Source of the DNA: VAXT01 sp035318925
Lineage (GTDB): Bacteria > Actinomycetota > Thermoleophilia > Gaiellales > Gaiellaceae
Length of the DNA stretch: 64,000 bases
Assembly (NCBI GenBank): GCA_035318925.1
Contig: DATHDS010000021.1
Location: 224,227 to 288,226, forward strand
Direction: 5' to 3'
A program made the position numbers and the translations under genes. The notes under the pieces were generated by a model. The model saw only the letters and a program-made list of their open reading frames with translations, made no database searches and was not told the origin of the DNA. How positions within the stretch are numbered: position 1 is the first letter of the stretch; the number at the start of each line of letters is the position of its first letter. This document shows, one piece after another, positions 24,859-34,033 of the stretch.

Positions 24859-25937
24859 CCGCTGATCTCGGGCAGGCGTCCCAGCAGATACCAGCCCACG
24901 AGCGGTCCGATCGAGGCGAGCGCGAAGCCGGTTCGCCACGAGGTCGTCTCCACGATGTAGGCGAAACCGGCGGGGACGAGGACTCCGAGCACCGCTAGCG
25001 TCGTCTGCTGGAAGCCGATCGCGGCGCCGCTCCGCGCGCGGCCTGCAAGCTCGGCCGCAGCTGTCACCGAAAGGCCGTTCCACGCCATCGAGATCGCGCC
25101 CGCAACCACCATCACCGGTACGACGACCGCCACCGGCGCATGCGTCACGACGGCCGTCAGCAGCACGCCGGCAGCGCTCGCAAGCCCAATCCAGCGCAGC
25201 GGGCGGATGCGCGCCTGCATGGCGTCCGAGATGCGCCCGGCCGAGATCCTCGTCACGACGGCGCCCACCTGGAGCACAGCGAGGACTGCCGCCGCAGCTC
25301 CCTGACTGAGCCCGTGGACGTCATGCAGGAACAGGACGAGGAAGGCGGTGAGCGAGATCTGGGCGAAGAGGTAGAGGCCGCTGCCCGTGGAGAGCACCCA
25401 AAGGCGCGAGTCTCGAAGCGTCCAATCGACGTCCTCGGCCTCGAGCTCCTGCTCGGGTCGCCCGGTCTCCCGAACCGCTCCAGCGGCGACAGCCGCGGCC
25501 ACCACGCAGATCGCGCCCATGAAGATGAACGACACCTTCAGCCCGCCGGCGCCGTTCACGGCCGGCAAGGTGAGAGCGGCGAGCGCTCCTCCGACCGGAA
25601 TCGCGGTCTGCCGGACGCCGAGCGCGAACCCTCGCTCCCGGGCAGGGAACCAGTGCATCACCGCACGGCCGCTCGCCGCGTTCACGCTCGCGCCCATGCC
25701 GCCGGCGACGGCGAGGAGCAGGACGAGCGAGAGGAACGTGTGCGCCCAGCCAGCAGCCGCCACGAGCACGCCGCACAAGGTCAACCCGCTCACGAGGACG
25801 AGCCGTTCGCCGACCCGGTCGGCGAGGAGGCCCCAGGGCAGCAGCGTCAGGATCGGCCCGATCCAGACGCTCGAGAGCGCGATGCCCACGTCCGTCAGCG
25901 ACAGGTCGTACCGCTCGCGCAGCGCCGGCGCGAGCAC
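24855..25937 (-). CDS. MFS transporter
   Basis: The product has 11 membrane segments from GTG at 25937 and the MFS signature loop WGLLADRVGERLVLV. The same frame reads on upstream as ERRYRWVVLAAGTAAQASFS, which supplies the missing first helix. The only start there would be ATA at 26021, overlapping the aldehyde dehydrogenase stop as ATAG, so the true protein may be 388 residues with a rare start. Substrate cannot be predicted. Confidence 0.82.
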   Translation of the reverse strand: MLAPALRERYDLSLTDVGIALSSVWIGPILTLLPWGLLADRVGERLVLVSGLTLCGVLVAAAGWAHTFLSLVLLLAVAGGMGASVNAASGRAVMHWFPARERGFALGVRQTAIPVGGALAALTLPAVNGAGGLKVSFIFMGAICVVAAAVAAGAVRETGRPEQELEAEDVDWTLRDSRLWVLSTGSGLYLFAQISLTAFLVLFLHDVHGLSQGAAAAVLAVLQVGAVVTRISAGRISDAMQARIRPLRWIGLASAAGVLLTAVVTHAPVAVVVPVMVVAGAISMAWNGLSVTAAAELAGRARSGAAIGFQQTTLAVLGVLVPAGFAYIVETTSWRTGFALASIGPLVGWYLLGRLPEISG

Positions 25938-26017
25938 CGGGAGCCCGATCAGGACCGCGGAGAAGCTCGCCTGCGCAGCCGTACCGGCCGCGAGGACGAC
26001 CCAGCGGTAGCGGCGCT

Positions 26018-27490
26018 CTATAGCCCGAACGGATTGAAGGGCTTCGGGCTCGTCGAGACGATCACGCTCTTCGTCTCGAGATAGAGCTCGAGCGTCTCGA
26101 TGCCGAGCTCGCGTCCGAAGCCGGACTGCTTGTAACCGCCGAACGGGATTCCCGGAAACGCGGTGTACGGCATGTTGATGCCGACCGTGCCCGCCTTGAT
26201 CTTTCGGGCTAGGCGGTGGCCGCGGGCGGGATCACCCGTCCAGACGGTCGACATCAGCCCGTAGCGGGAGTCGTTGGCGATCCGGATCGCGTCCTTCTCG
26301 TCCTCGAAGGGGATGATCGTGACGACCGGCCCGAAGATCTCCTCCTGGGCGACCTTCATCTTGTTGTCCACCTTCGCGAGCACGGTCGGCGGATAGAAGG
26401 CTCCCTTGCCTTCGGCCGGCTCGCCGCCCGCGACGACCTCGGCGCCCTCCTCGCGGCCCGTCTCGACGTAGCCGTGCACGCGGTCGCGGTGATCGGTCGA
26501 GATGAGCGATCCCATTTGCGTCTCGGGGTCGAGGGGATCGCCGACCCGCAGGCGCCCGGCGGCCTCCGCGAAGCGCGAGACGAAGTCGTCGTAGACCGAG
26601 CTCTCGACGAGCACGCGGGAGCGCGCCTCACAGCTCTGCCCCGCGGAGTAGTAGATCGACCAGACCGAGCTCGGGATCGCGTCGGCGAGCTCCGCGTCGG
26701 CGAAGACGAGGCTCGGGCTCTTGCCGCCGAGCTCGAGCGTCAGCCGCTTGATCGAGTCGGCGCCGTCTCGCATGATCTGCGCGCCGGTCTCGGTCGAACC
26801 CGTGAATGCGATCTTGTCGACGCCCGGGTGCTTGACGAGATGGGTGCCGATCGTCTTGCCCGGCCCCGGGACGACGTTGAGCGAGCCCGGCGGGAAACCG
26901 ACCTCGTTCGCGAGCTCGGCCATGCGCAGCGCGCTCAACGGTGTCTGTGAGTCGGGCTTGAGGACGATCGAGCAGCCCGCGGCCAGCGCCGGCGCCAGCT
27001 TCCAGGTCGTCATCATCAGCGGGTAGTTCCACGGGACGATCTGGCCCGCCACGCCGACCGGCTCCTTGAGCGAGTAGTAGAGGAGCGAGCCGCCGATCGG
27101 GTTTGCACGGCCGGCGATCGACGCGATCGCCGATCCGTAGAAGCGGAAGTTCTCGACGGCCTGCGCGAGCTCGGCCTTGACCGACGAGATCGCCTTGCCG
27201 ACGTTGCGCACCTCGAGCTCGGCCAGCTCCTTGCGGTTGGCCTGAATCGCATCGGCCAGCGCGTGCAGCAGGCGCGAGCGCTCGGTCGGCGGCGTCCGGC
27301 CCCAGTCGCCCTCGAGCGCGGCGCGCGCTGCGTCGACGGCCCGGTCGACGTCGGCCTCCGAGGCCATCGCCACTTTGGCGAGCGGCTCCCCGGTCGCAGG
27401 CTCGACGAGATCTTCTGACCCGCCACCCGACGGCTCCGTGTGCTCGCCGTTGATGAAGAGCAGGTATTCGCGCTCGGTCGCGACCGCCAT
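26018..27490 (-). CDS. NAD(P)-dependent aldehyde dehydrogenase
   Basis: The 490-residue enzyme has the catalytic Glu253 (LELGGKSPS), catalytic Cys287 (SAGQSCEAR), the IVPWNYPLMM segment and the FGPVVTIIPF block. It oxidises an aldehyde to the acid; the sequence is of the betaine/phenylacetaldehyde/gamma-aminobutyraldehyde type. Position near paa-related genes makes phenylacetaldehyde possible but unproven. Confidence 0.92.
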   Translation of the reverse strand: MAVATEREYLLFINGEHTEPSGGGSEDLVEPATGEPLAKVAMASEADVDRAVDAARAALEGDWGRTPPTERSRLLHALADAIQANRKELAELEVRNVGKAISSVKAELAQAVENFRFYGSAIASIAGRANPIGGSLLYYSLKEPVGVAGQIVPWNYPLMMTTWKLAPALAAGCSIVLKPDSQTPLSALRMAELANEVGFPPGSLNVVPGPGKTIGTHLVKHPGVDKIAFTGSTETGAQIMRDGADSIKRLTLELGGKSPSLVFADAELADAIPSSVWSIYYSAGQSCEARSRVLVESSVYDDFVSRFAEAAGRLRVGDPLDPETQMGSLISTDHRDRVHGYVETGREEGAEVVAGGEPAEGKGAFYPPTVLAKVDNKMKVAQEEIFGPVVTIIPFEDEKDAIRIANDSRYGLMSTVWTGDPARGHRLARKIKAGTVGINMPYTAFPGIPFGGYKQSGFGRELGIETLELYLETKSVIVSTSPKPFNPFGL

Positions 27491-27499
27491 GGAGAGACC

Positions 27500-28666
27500 C
27501 TAGCGAAGGTCTGCCGGCGTGAGCTGCTCGGTCAGCAGCCGCTTGAAGCGTGCGGGGTCGCCGTCGACGAAGTCGCGGCAGAGGTCGTAGCCGTCGGTGT
27601 ACGTCGTCACGTAGGAGCGCCAGACCGGGTCGGTGATGAAGCGAACGGACTGCTCGGCCCGCTGGCGCGACGTGAGCCCCCAGCGCATGTAGTACTCGAC
27701 CGCCGCCGCGGTCGATGCGCCGCGAGTGTGCATGAGCAGCGCGGCGTTCACGCCGACATGCCCGAGGGGGCGCCGGGCCTCTTGAGCGGCGTGCGAGAGA
27801 TCGGGGTCGTAGGCCACGCTGGTGCCGCCGAGGTGTGCGGCCGTCACCTCCTGCTCCTCGTCGCCGAGCAGGATCTCCTGCGCGAGGCCGGCGATGCCCT
27901 CCGAGACCAACGCAGCGGGCGTCCCGATCATCACCGCGGCCTCCTCGAGCTCATCTCCCTCGCGCACTCGGAGCTGCTCCTTCCAGGCGTGCTCGGTGTG
28001 GTGGCCCGGGTAGGCCTCGTGTGCGACGAGCTCGACGACGAATGTAGGCGTCGCCGCCACGTCGGTGTTGACCGCGATTCGGCTGCGCAGGCTGCCCAGG
28101 TAGTAGTTGAACGCGGCCCAGGGCTCGTCGGAGACGTAGTCGACCTCGACGGACTCCCCGTCCGGGAGCCCGAGCATCGCGTCCGTCCGCGAGCGGAAGT
28201 CGTCGGCGAGCCCCTGGAAGACCGACGCGAGCTCGTCTCCTTCCAGGCCGTCACCCTCGCGCCAGGCCTGGTAGCGGTCGGCAAGCGAGCCCGCGCCGGG
28301 GAGCACCTCGTCGAGCTCACGGTGGGCCTCGGCGAACGCGTCCTCGGGCGTCCACTCGGGGCGAACTCCGTAACAGCGCTCGACCTCGTCCTCGAAGGCG
28401 ATCTCGTCGCCCGCGAGCCGCAGCGCAACCGTCTCGAGCCCCACGACCTGAGCACGCAGCCAGCGGCGGCGGCTCTCACCGAAGCCGGCGCCGTCGAGCG
28501 ATTCGAGCAGCGCCGACGCATCTCCGGCCAGGCTCGACGGCTCGCCAAGCTCCTCGGCGTCGATGCGCTCCGCGATCTCCGGCGGGCCGTAGTACGCATC
28601 CACGAGGCCGTCGATGTGCCGGCCGAGGCGCAGGCACAGCTCGAGGTAGGAGGTGACGACGTCCAT
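27500..28666 (-). CDS. DUF885-like metallopeptidase-type protein
   Basis: From ATG at 28666 the 388-residue product is helical and acidic with a HEAYPGHH motif at residues 226-233. That is the HExxxxH-containing signature of DUF885 proteins, which resemble M32-type zinc carboxypeptidases. A downstream glutamate (LVSEGIAGLAQE) is a plausible third ligand. Signal peptide absent. The gene follows the thiolase with 4 bp between. Confidence 0.72.
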   Translation of the reverse strand: MDVVTSYLELCLRLGRHIDGLVDAYYGPPEIAERIDAEELGEPSSLAGDASALLESLDGAGFGESRRRWLRAQVVGLETVALRLAGDEIAFEDEVERCYGVRPEWTPEDAFAEAHRELDEVLPGAGSLADRYQAWREGDGLEGDELASVFQGLADDFRSRTDAMLGLPDGESVEVDYVSDEPWAAFNYYLGSLRSRIAVNTDVAATPTFVVELVAHEAYPGHHTEHAWKEQLRVREGDELEEAAVMIGTPAALVSEGIAGLAQEILLGDEEQEVTAAHLGGTSVAYDPDLSHAAQEARRPLGHVGVNAALLMHTRGASTAAAVEYYMRWGLTSRQRAEQSVRFITDPVWRSYVTTYTDGYDLCRDFVDGDPARFKRLLTEQLTPADLR

Positions 28667-28670
28667 GCGG

Positions 28671-29843
28671 CTACCCGCGCTCGAAGAGAGCCGCCTGGCC
28701 CTGGCCGACGCCGACGCAGAGCGTTGCAAGGCCGTAGCGACCGTTGCGCCGGCGGAGCTCGTGGAGGAGCGTGACTACGAGCCGCGCGCCGGTCATGCCG
28801 AGCGGATGGCCGATCGCGATCGCGCCGCCGTTCACGTTCACGCGCTCCGGATCGAGGCCGAGCTCGCGGATGACGACGAGGCTCTGCGAGGCGAACGCCT
28901 CGTTCAGCTCGATCAGGTCGATGTCGCCCGCGTCGATCCCCGTGCGATCCAGGAGCTTCCGCACCGCGGGCACCGGCCCAATCCCCATCACGCGTGGATC
29001 GACTCCCGCGACAGCGCTCGCGACGAACGCGCCGAGCGGCTCGACGCCGAGCGAGCGAGCGCGCTCCGCGCTCGCGATCACGAGCGCGGCGGCGCCGTCG
29101 TTGATCCCGCTCGCGTTCCCGGCGGTGACCGTTCCCCCCTCGCGAAAGGCCGGCTTGAGCGCCGCCATCTTCTCGGCGTTCGTGTCCGGCCGCGGATGCT
29201 CGTCGCGAGTCACACCCTCGATCGCGACGAGCTCCTCGTCGAAGCGCCCTGCCTCGTCAGCGGCGGCCCAACGCTGTTGCGATTGCAGTGCGAACGCGTC
29301 TTGGGCCTCGCGGCTCACCCCGTACTGTTCCGCGACGTTCTCGCCGGTCTCGCCCATCGACTCGAGCGGGAACATCTCTTCCATACGCGGATTCGGGAAG
29401 CGCCAACCGAGCGTCGTGTCCCAGACCTTCTGCTCTTTGCCGGGGTTGGCATCGTCCGGCTTTGCCATCACGAGTGGAGCACGGCTCATGGACTCGACTC
29501 CGCCGGCGACGAACAGGTCGCCGTCACCGGCCGCGATCGCGTGCGAGGCCGAGACGACCGCCGAGAGCCCGGACGCGCAGAGCCGGTTCACGGTCACGCC
29601 GGCGACCGACTGGGGGAGCCCGGCGAGCAGCGCTCCCATGCGCGCCACGTTTCGGTTGTCCTCGCCGGCCTGGTTCGCCGCGCCGAAGTAGACGTCCTCG
29701 ATCTCGCCCGCAGGCACACCGGCGCGCTCGACTGCCTCCTTGATCACCGCCGCCGCGAGATCGTCCGGCCGGACCCCCGCCAGAACACCGCCCTGACGCC
29801 CGACCGGCGTACGGACCGCGGAGAGGATCACGGCTCGGCTCAC
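28671..29843 (-). CDS. Acetyl-CoA acyltransferase (thiolase)
   Basis: The 390-residue thiolase has the active-site Cys89 (NRLCASGLSA), the ELNEAFASQ block, GGAIAIGHPLGMTG and LCVGVGQGQA. It cleaves 3-oxoacyl-CoA to acetyl-CoA and a shorter acyl-CoA. Given the paa genes in the window it may act as PaaJ/PcaF on 3-oxoadipyl-CoA, but a general thiolase cannot be excluded. The GTG start overlaps the stop of the DUF1272 gene. Confidence 0.92.
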   Translation of the reverse strand: MSRAVILSAVRTPVGRQGGVLAGVRPDDLAAAVIKEAVERAGVPAGEIEDVYFGAANQAGEDNRNVARMGALLAGLPQSVAGVTVNRLCASGLSAVVSASHAIAAGDGDLFVAGGVESMSRAPLVMAKPDDANPGKEQKVWDTTLGWRFPNPRMEEMFPLESMGETGENVAEQYGVSREAQDAFALQSQQRWAAADEAGRFDEELVAIEGVTRDEHPRPDTNAEKMAALKPAFREGGTVTAGNASGINDGAAALVIASAERARSLGVEPLGAFVASAVAGVDPRVMGIGPVPAVRKLLDRTGIDAGDIDLIELNEAFASQSLVVIRELGLDPERVNVNGGAIAIGHPLGMTGARLVVTLLHELRRRNGRYGLATLCVGVGQGQAALFERG

Positions 29844-30019
29844 GCGGGCGCCGGCCGTGGTCGGCGGACCAGCTCGCCGCTGCAGTTCGGACACACGTGT
29901 GCAAGCTCGCCGGCACAAAGCGCGCAGAACGTGCACTCGAAGGTGCAGATGTACGCCTCAGCATCACGCGCGAGCGCCGAGTTACAGCGTTCGCAAGAGC
30001 CCCGCATCTCCAGTGCCAT
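29840..30019 (-). CDS. DUF1272 family small zinc protein
   Basis: The 59-residue protein MALEMRGSCERCNSALARDA has eight cysteines in four CxxC-like pairs, with the diagnostic ICTFECTFCALCAGE and VCPNCSGELVRRP. DUF1272 proteins are small probable zinc binders of unknown role. A GGAGG site lies three bases before the ATG. It overlaps the thiolase start. Confidence 0.9.
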   Translation of the reverse strand: MALEMRGSCERCNSALARDAEAYICTFECTFCALCAGELAHVCPNCSGELVRRPRPAPA

Positions 30020-30034
30020 TGCCTCCTCCGCGCC

Positions 30035-30862
30035 CTAGACGACGAACTCCACGTTCACCGGCTCGGTGAACGCGCCGATCTCCTCGCCGCGGCGAAGAAG
30101 CTCGTGAACGGCCCGCCGTCCCTCCTCGCCGTAGTCCTCGGTCAGCTCGTTCACGTACATGCCGACGAAGCGGTCGGCGAGCTCGCCGTCGAGCCCGCGT
30201 CCCCACTGCGACGCGTACTCGAGGGCACGCTCGCGGTTGTCGAGCCCGGCGCGGATCGACTCGGCGAGAACCGCGGACAGCTCGCGCAGAACCCCGCGGC
30301 CAAGGTCGCGCCGGGCAACATTCGCGCCGAGCGGCAGCGGCAGGCCCGTGTCGGCGAGCCACCACTCGCCCAGATCGAGCACCTTGTGGAGCCCGGCCGA
30401 CGCGTAGGTCAGCTGGCCCTCGTGAATGAGAAGCCCGGCCTCGGCCTTGCCAGTAGCGACCTCGTCCATGATCTGGTCGAAAGGCACCTCGCGCCAGGCG
30501 AACTCGCCGATCGCAAGCCGCAACGCGAGGAACGCGGTCGTCATGCGTCCCGGTACGGCGATCTCGATGCGGCACAGGTCGTCGACGGCCAGGGGCTCAC
30601 GCGCGACGACAATCGGGCCGTAGCCGGCGCCCATGCTCGCCCCGTGCGGGAGCAGGACGTAGCGGTCCTGGACGAACGGGTATGAGTGGAGGGAGATCGC
30701 CGTCACCTCGAGCCGGCCTTCGAGCGCCCACTCGTTCAGCGTCTGGATGTCGCGCAGGACGTGCTCGAACTCGAAGCCCCGCGTCTCGACCTCGCCCTCC
30801 GCGAGGGCCCAGAACATGAATGCGTCGTCGGGATCCGGGCTGTGGCCGAGCCTGATCTTCAT
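30035..30862 (-). CDS. mqnD: 1,4-dihydroxy-6-naphthoate synthase, menaquinone (futalosine) pathway
   Basis: The 275-residue product starts MKIRLGHSPDPDDAFMFWAL, the conserved MqnD N-terminus. It has the periplasmic-binding-protein fold and the HEGQLTYASAGLHKVLDLG segment. MqnD cleaves cyclic dehypoxanthinyl futalosine to dihydroxynaphthoate. Its presence means this organism makes menaquinone by the futalosine route, fitting the complex I genes. It overlaps the upstream gene by 4 bp. Confidence 0.92.
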   Translation of the reverse strand: MKIRLGHSPDPDDAFMFWALAEGEVETRGFEFEHVLRDIQTLNEWALEGRLEVTAISLHSYPFVQDRYVLLPHGASMGAGYGPIVVAREPLAVDDLCRIEIAVPGRMTTAFLALRLAIGEFAWREVPFDQIMDEVATGKAEAGLLIHEGQLTYASAGLHKVLDLGEWWLADTGLPLPLGANVARRDLGRGVLRELSAVLAESIRAGLDNRERALEYASQWGRGLDGELADRFVGMYVNELTEDYGEEGRRAVHELLRRGEEIGAFTEPVNVEFVV

Positions 30863-31212
30863 GCGTCGTCGCCCCGTCCGAAGAACCAGCGCTCGAGCGG
30901 CCCGAGCAGCTCCTTGCGGGTAAACGGCCGGACGAGCTCGGGCCGCCCGTCGTCCTCGGAGACCCGCTCGTCGTCATCGAGGATGCCGTTCGCGTGCTCG
31001 AGGACGTCCTCGAGCTCGTGGCCTTCGAAGACATAGTCGTCCCGCCTGGGCTCATCGCTTGGCCGGTACTGCGGGTTCACAGCGCGGCCGACCGCCCACT
31101 GGCCGCCGACCATCCGCTCGATCCAGACGACGATCCGCTCCTCACCGCCGGCCTCGTCGAACCCGTGTATTTCGCGCTCGGCAAAGCGCGAGGCGGTCGA
31201 GAGCTTCCGCAT
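30859..31212 (-). CDS. Conserved hypothetical protein
   Basis: From ATG at 31212 the 117-residue acidic product (MRKLSTASRFAEREIHGFDE) has a central GGQWAVGRAVNPQYRPSDEP stretch and a charged C-terminus (ELVRPFTRKELLGPLERWFFG). No family is recognised. It is coupled to mqnD by a 4-bp overlap. Confidence 0.7.
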   Translation of the reverse strand: MRKLSTASRFAEREIHGFDEAGGEERIVVWIERMVGGQWAVGRAVNPQYRPSDEPRRDDYVFEGHELEDVLEHANGILDDDERVSEDDGRPELVRPFTRKELLGPLERWFFGRGDDA

Positions 31213-31236
31213 GGAGCCAGGATACAATCGCTCCCG

Positions 31237-31488
31237 ATGGCCAGCCTCGCCGCCTTCCTCCGCAACCCCTTCTCTTTCCTGTTCACCCGCTCCAGCCACG
31301 AGGACCGGGTCGCCGCATACGTCATCCGCGAGCACGAGCGGGGCCGCTCGCTCACCGACATCCTGGACGACCCCTACGTGCGAAGTCGCTGCACGCCGGA
31401 GGAGCAGGCGCGCCTCCTCGACCGGCCCGAGCTGATCCGCGCGCTCGGCGACGACGTCGTTTCGGCTGCGCGGTCAGAACGGGCGTAA
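31237..31488 (+). CDS. Hypothetical small protein
   Basis: The ATG at 31237 gives 83 residues (MASLAAFLRNPFSFLFTRSS), helical and charged, with a central EHERGRSLTDILDDPYVRSRC. It is divergent from the 30859-31212 gene with 24 bp between. The TACAAT at 31223-31228 could be a -10 box. No family is recognised. Confidence 0.65.
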   Translation: MASLAAFLRNPFSFLFTRSSHEDRVAAYVIREHERGRSLTDILDDPYVRSRCTPEEQARLLDRPELIRALGDDVVSAARSERA

Positions 31489-31500
31489 CGCTTCGCTTCG

Positions 31501-31642
31501 CTCGCTTCACGGGGAAACCCCTGGTTCCCCCGTGGACCCCCTCCTTGCGACCGGAGGCGTTGTTCAGCTGTAGTAGTGGGCCGGTGGCTGTGGCTGCGAT
31601 TCAAACGTGCGGTTGTGGGCCTCCCGCCGGGCAAAGCCCGGC
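31501..31642 (+). repeat. Dispersed noncoding repeat, single copy
   Basis: This 142-bp segment begins with a small palindrome (GGTTCCCCC preceded by AACCCC) and ends with the hairpin GCCGGGCAAAGCCCGGC. A near-identical copy lies at 37682-37816 in reverse, and a more diverged one at 37557-37697 in the same orientation. It fills most of the gap between two genes. Confidence 0.85.
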
Positions 31643-31679
31643 TCCGGCGGTGTGCGCGGGTTCTGCTCTCCGCGAGCGT

Positions 31680-32639
31680 TTAGAGGTCTTGTCCTACTTT
31701 CTTCTCACGGGCTCGCTCGAGGGCCGCGGCGCCGATTGCGACGTCCCACGCCGCGAGGCCGTTCGACTTGAAGACGACGATGTCGTCAGGGGAGCTCCGC
31801 CCGGCGAGCTCGCCCGCGACCACTTCCTGGAGCTCGTGCACCTCGAGCCAGTCGAGGACGCCGCGCTGGACGGGCTCGATCAGGTCGCCCGACTCGAGCC
31901 GCGCCTGCTCGACCGAGTCGCAGCAAACGAACACCGCCCGCTCGAGGACGACGTTGTCGAGCTCTCGCGCGCGCGGCTCGTTCGCGCCGACCGCGCACAC
32001 GAGCGCGCCCGGCTGCAACCACTCGCCGCGCAGGACGGGATCCTTCGAAGTCGTCACCGTGACGACGACGTCCTGCTCGGCGGGCTCCTGGTGGCTCTCG
32101 CCGGCTTCGGCGCCGACCTTCTTGCAGAACGCCCGCAGGCTCTTCTCCGTGCGGCAGTAGGCGACGACGCGCTCGATCCCCGGCAGGGCTTCGCGGATAC
32201 AGGCGACCTGGCTCTCGGCCTGCCAGCCACAGCCGATGATGCCGAGCGTCCGCGCTTCCGGCTTGGCCAGGTACTTGGCCGCGACCCCACTGGCGGCACC
32301 TGTGCGCAGCTGGCCCATCTTGTCGGCCTCGATCACGCCCGCCACCTTTGCCTGCTCGGTGTCGAAGAGGACGACGACGAACGGCGTCCCGCCGGGCAGC
32401 CAGGCGTACGACTTCACGCCTGCCAGCCCGAGCTCGCGGTCGGCGGCGGACATGACGGCGAACGCGCCGTCGGGCAGGCGCATCCGGGTCCGCGGCCGGT
32501 TCTCGATCTCGCCGCGCGCGAGCCGCTCGAAGCAGGCCTCGATCGCCGCCAGGGCATCGGCGGGCGAGACGAGCTCTTCGACTTGTGCTTCGGTCAGATA
32601 GAGGGGCAGGCCCCGAAGCCTATTTCGGCTTCGCCTCAA
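31680..32639 (-). CDS. Ornithine cyclodeaminase/mu-crystallin family protein
   Basis: The 319-residue protein has a Rossmann NAD(P) site (LGIIGCGWQAESQV, about residues 132-145) after LRTGAASGVAAKYLA, and VGANEPRARELD, both typical of the OCD/mu-crystallin/alanine dehydrogenase family. The substrate (ornithine, alanine or an imino acid) is open. The TTG at 32639 is the longest start; a later start near LPLYLTEAQVEEL is possible. Confidence 0.88.
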   Translation of the reverse strand: MRRSRNRLRGLPLYLTEAQVEELVSPADALAAIEACFERLARGEIENRPRTRMRLPDGAFAVMSAADRELGLAGVKSYAWLPGGTPFVVVLFDTEQAKVAGVIEADKMGQLRTGAASGVAAKYLAKPEARTLGIIGCGWQAESQVACIREALPGIERVVAYCRTEKSLRAFCKKVGAEAGESHQEPAEQDVVVTVTTSKDPVLRGEWLQPGALVCAVGANEPRARELDNVVLERAVFVCCDSVEQARLESGDLIEPVQRGVLDWLEVHELQEVVAGELAGRSSPDDIVVFKSNGLAAWDVAIGAAALERAREKKVGQDL

Positions 32640-32675
32640 GCCACCAAAACCACCACCGCTACACTGGGCGCCCGG

Positions 32676-32748
32676 GCGCCCGTAGCTCAGGGGATAGAGC
32701 GCTGCCCTGCGGAGGCAGAGGCCGCAAGTTCGAATCTTGCCGGGCGCA
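32676..32748 (+). tRNA. tRNA-Arg (anticodon GCG)
   Basis: A full cloverleaf is visible: seven-base acceptor stem GCGCCCG/CGGGCGC, D arm GCTC/GAGC, anticodon stem CTGCC/GGCAG with loop CTGCGGA, a five-base variable loop, and T arm GCAAG/CTTGC with loop TTCGAAT. Loop positions 34-36 are GCG, which reads CGC. CCA is not encoded. Most bacteria use ACG (inosine) for this box. Confidence 0.95.
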
Positions 32749-32793
32749 TCTCTTCACGCCGAAGTTCCGGCTGACTTTCGTCCCGCGACGGGG

Positions 32794-33237
32794 CTAGGAA
32801 GAGGGTTCGAGCGCGCCGACCATGCCCATGTTCTTGTGGAACTTGCAGACGAAGGTCACCTGGCCGCCCTGCGGGAAGGTGACGTCGGCCTCGGCCTCGT
32901 CGCCCGGCTGGACTTCTTGGTCGACGCTCTGCGCGGACACGGTGAAGGTGTGCGCCGTCTGCCCCTCGTTCTTGAGCTCGATCGTCACCTTCTGGCCCGG
33001 CTTGCCCTTGAGCACGGTGGGCTCGAAGTAGTAGTCATACATGTCGACCTCAACCTTGCCGGTCTCGCCGGAGACGTCTTTCGTCCCGTGACTCTTGGCT
33101 GCCACGCCGCCGATCGTCGTCGTGGTCCCCTCTGCGCTCTTCTTGCTGCCGCCGTACCCACCACCACCGCACGCTGCCAGCCCGAGGATCAGGACGAGCG
33201 CGGCCGCGAGCATCGGAAGTTGTCTCATCTTTGCCAT
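32794..33237 (-). CDS. Cupredoxin-like lipoprotein
   Basis: From ATG at 33237 the 147-residue product has a lipoprotein signal (LAAALVLILGLAACGGGGYGG, lipobox cysteine). The mature domain shows the cupredoxin ligand pattern: a His in GQTAHTFTV, then CKFHKNMGM with Cys, His and Met. It is probably a membrane-tethered type 1 copper or related protein in the envelope. The partner is not evident. Confidence 0.85.
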   Translation of the reverse strand: MAKMRQLPMLAAALVLILGLAACGGGGYGGSKKSAEGTTTTIGGVAAKSHGTKDVSGETGKVEVDMYDYYFEPTVLKGKPGQKVTIELKNEGQTAHTFTVSAQSVDQEVQPGDEAEADVTFPQGGQVTFVCKFHKNMGMVGALEPSS

Positions 33238-33247
33238 CGAGTAATTC

Positions 33248-34015
33248 TTACGCAGTGAGCGCCCGACCGGTTTTCCGGTCGGCTCCCACCGCGAGTTGAG
33301 CGTCCAACGGCACCTCGACTCGCACGTAGGCGAGCGCACGGCCGCCCGCCGCGCTCGTCACCCGGCCGACCACCTTGTCGCTGACGCGGATCTCGTCGCC
33401 CTGGCTGGCGTCCTCGACCTCGAGCACGCGCAGTATGCGATTGACCTTGCCTCGATGACGGAGCCTCGCAATCGGCTCTTGCCCCGGGTAGCAGCCCTTC
33501 GTGAACGAGACATGCGTCTCGTCGAGACCCGCCTCGGCCGGGAGGATCGAATCGTCGATCTCCTTCCCCCAGGCCGGCATGCCTGCCTCGATTCGCAGCT
33601 GCTCGAGCTCCTCGCCCGACAGCGTTGGCTCGACGCCGGCGTCCAGGAGCTCCGACGCGGCCTCTCCGAACTCGCGGTTCGGAATCCCCTCCTCCTCGCC
33701 GAAGGCGACGACCGAGGTGTGCTCTTCCTGCTCAATCTTGACCTTGGCCGCGAAGCGCGCGCGCAACAGGGTCGAGGTCACCGGCTCGCCGAGGCCCGGC
33801 TCCGTCAAGAGCAGGAAGTCGTCCTCGGCCCGGCGTACGACGGTCACCGGAGCGATCACGCGCGCCTTCGGAGTGAGGAGCAGCGCCCGGCAGGGCGCGC
33901 TCGTGACGTCGTTCGAGAGCATGCGCTGGAGGAAGTCCTCCGCGTCGGGCCCGGCGACCCCGACGTAGTCGCGCGGCCGAGTCGCCACTCTGCGCGTCAC
34001 TGTCGCCACGCTCAC
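33248..34015 (-). CDS. ygfZ: YgfZ/GcvT family folate-binding protein
   Basis: The 255-residue product has the YgfZ signature KGCYPGQE at residues 173-180 and the GcvT-like fold (FLQRMLSNDVTSAPCRALLL). YgfZ uses folate to help repair or assemble Fe-S enzymes. I chose the GTG at 34015; much longer upstream reading on this strand runs antisense through the flippase gene and is not coding. Confidence 0.9.
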   Translation of the reverse strand: MSVATVTRRVATRPRDYVGVAGPDAEDFLQRMLSNDVTSAPCRALLLTPKARVIAPVTVVRRAEDDFLLLTEPGLGEPVTSTLLRARFAAKVKIEQEEHTSVVAFGEEEGIPNREFGEAASELLDAGVEPTLSGEELEQLRIEAGMPAWGKEIDDSILPAEAGLDETHVSFTKGCYPGQEPIARLRHRGKVNRILRVLEVEDASQGDEIRVSDKVVGRVTSAAGGRALAYVRVEVPLDAQLAVGADRKTGRALTA

Positions 34016-34033
34016 TAGTCTAAGGAGAGGGCG

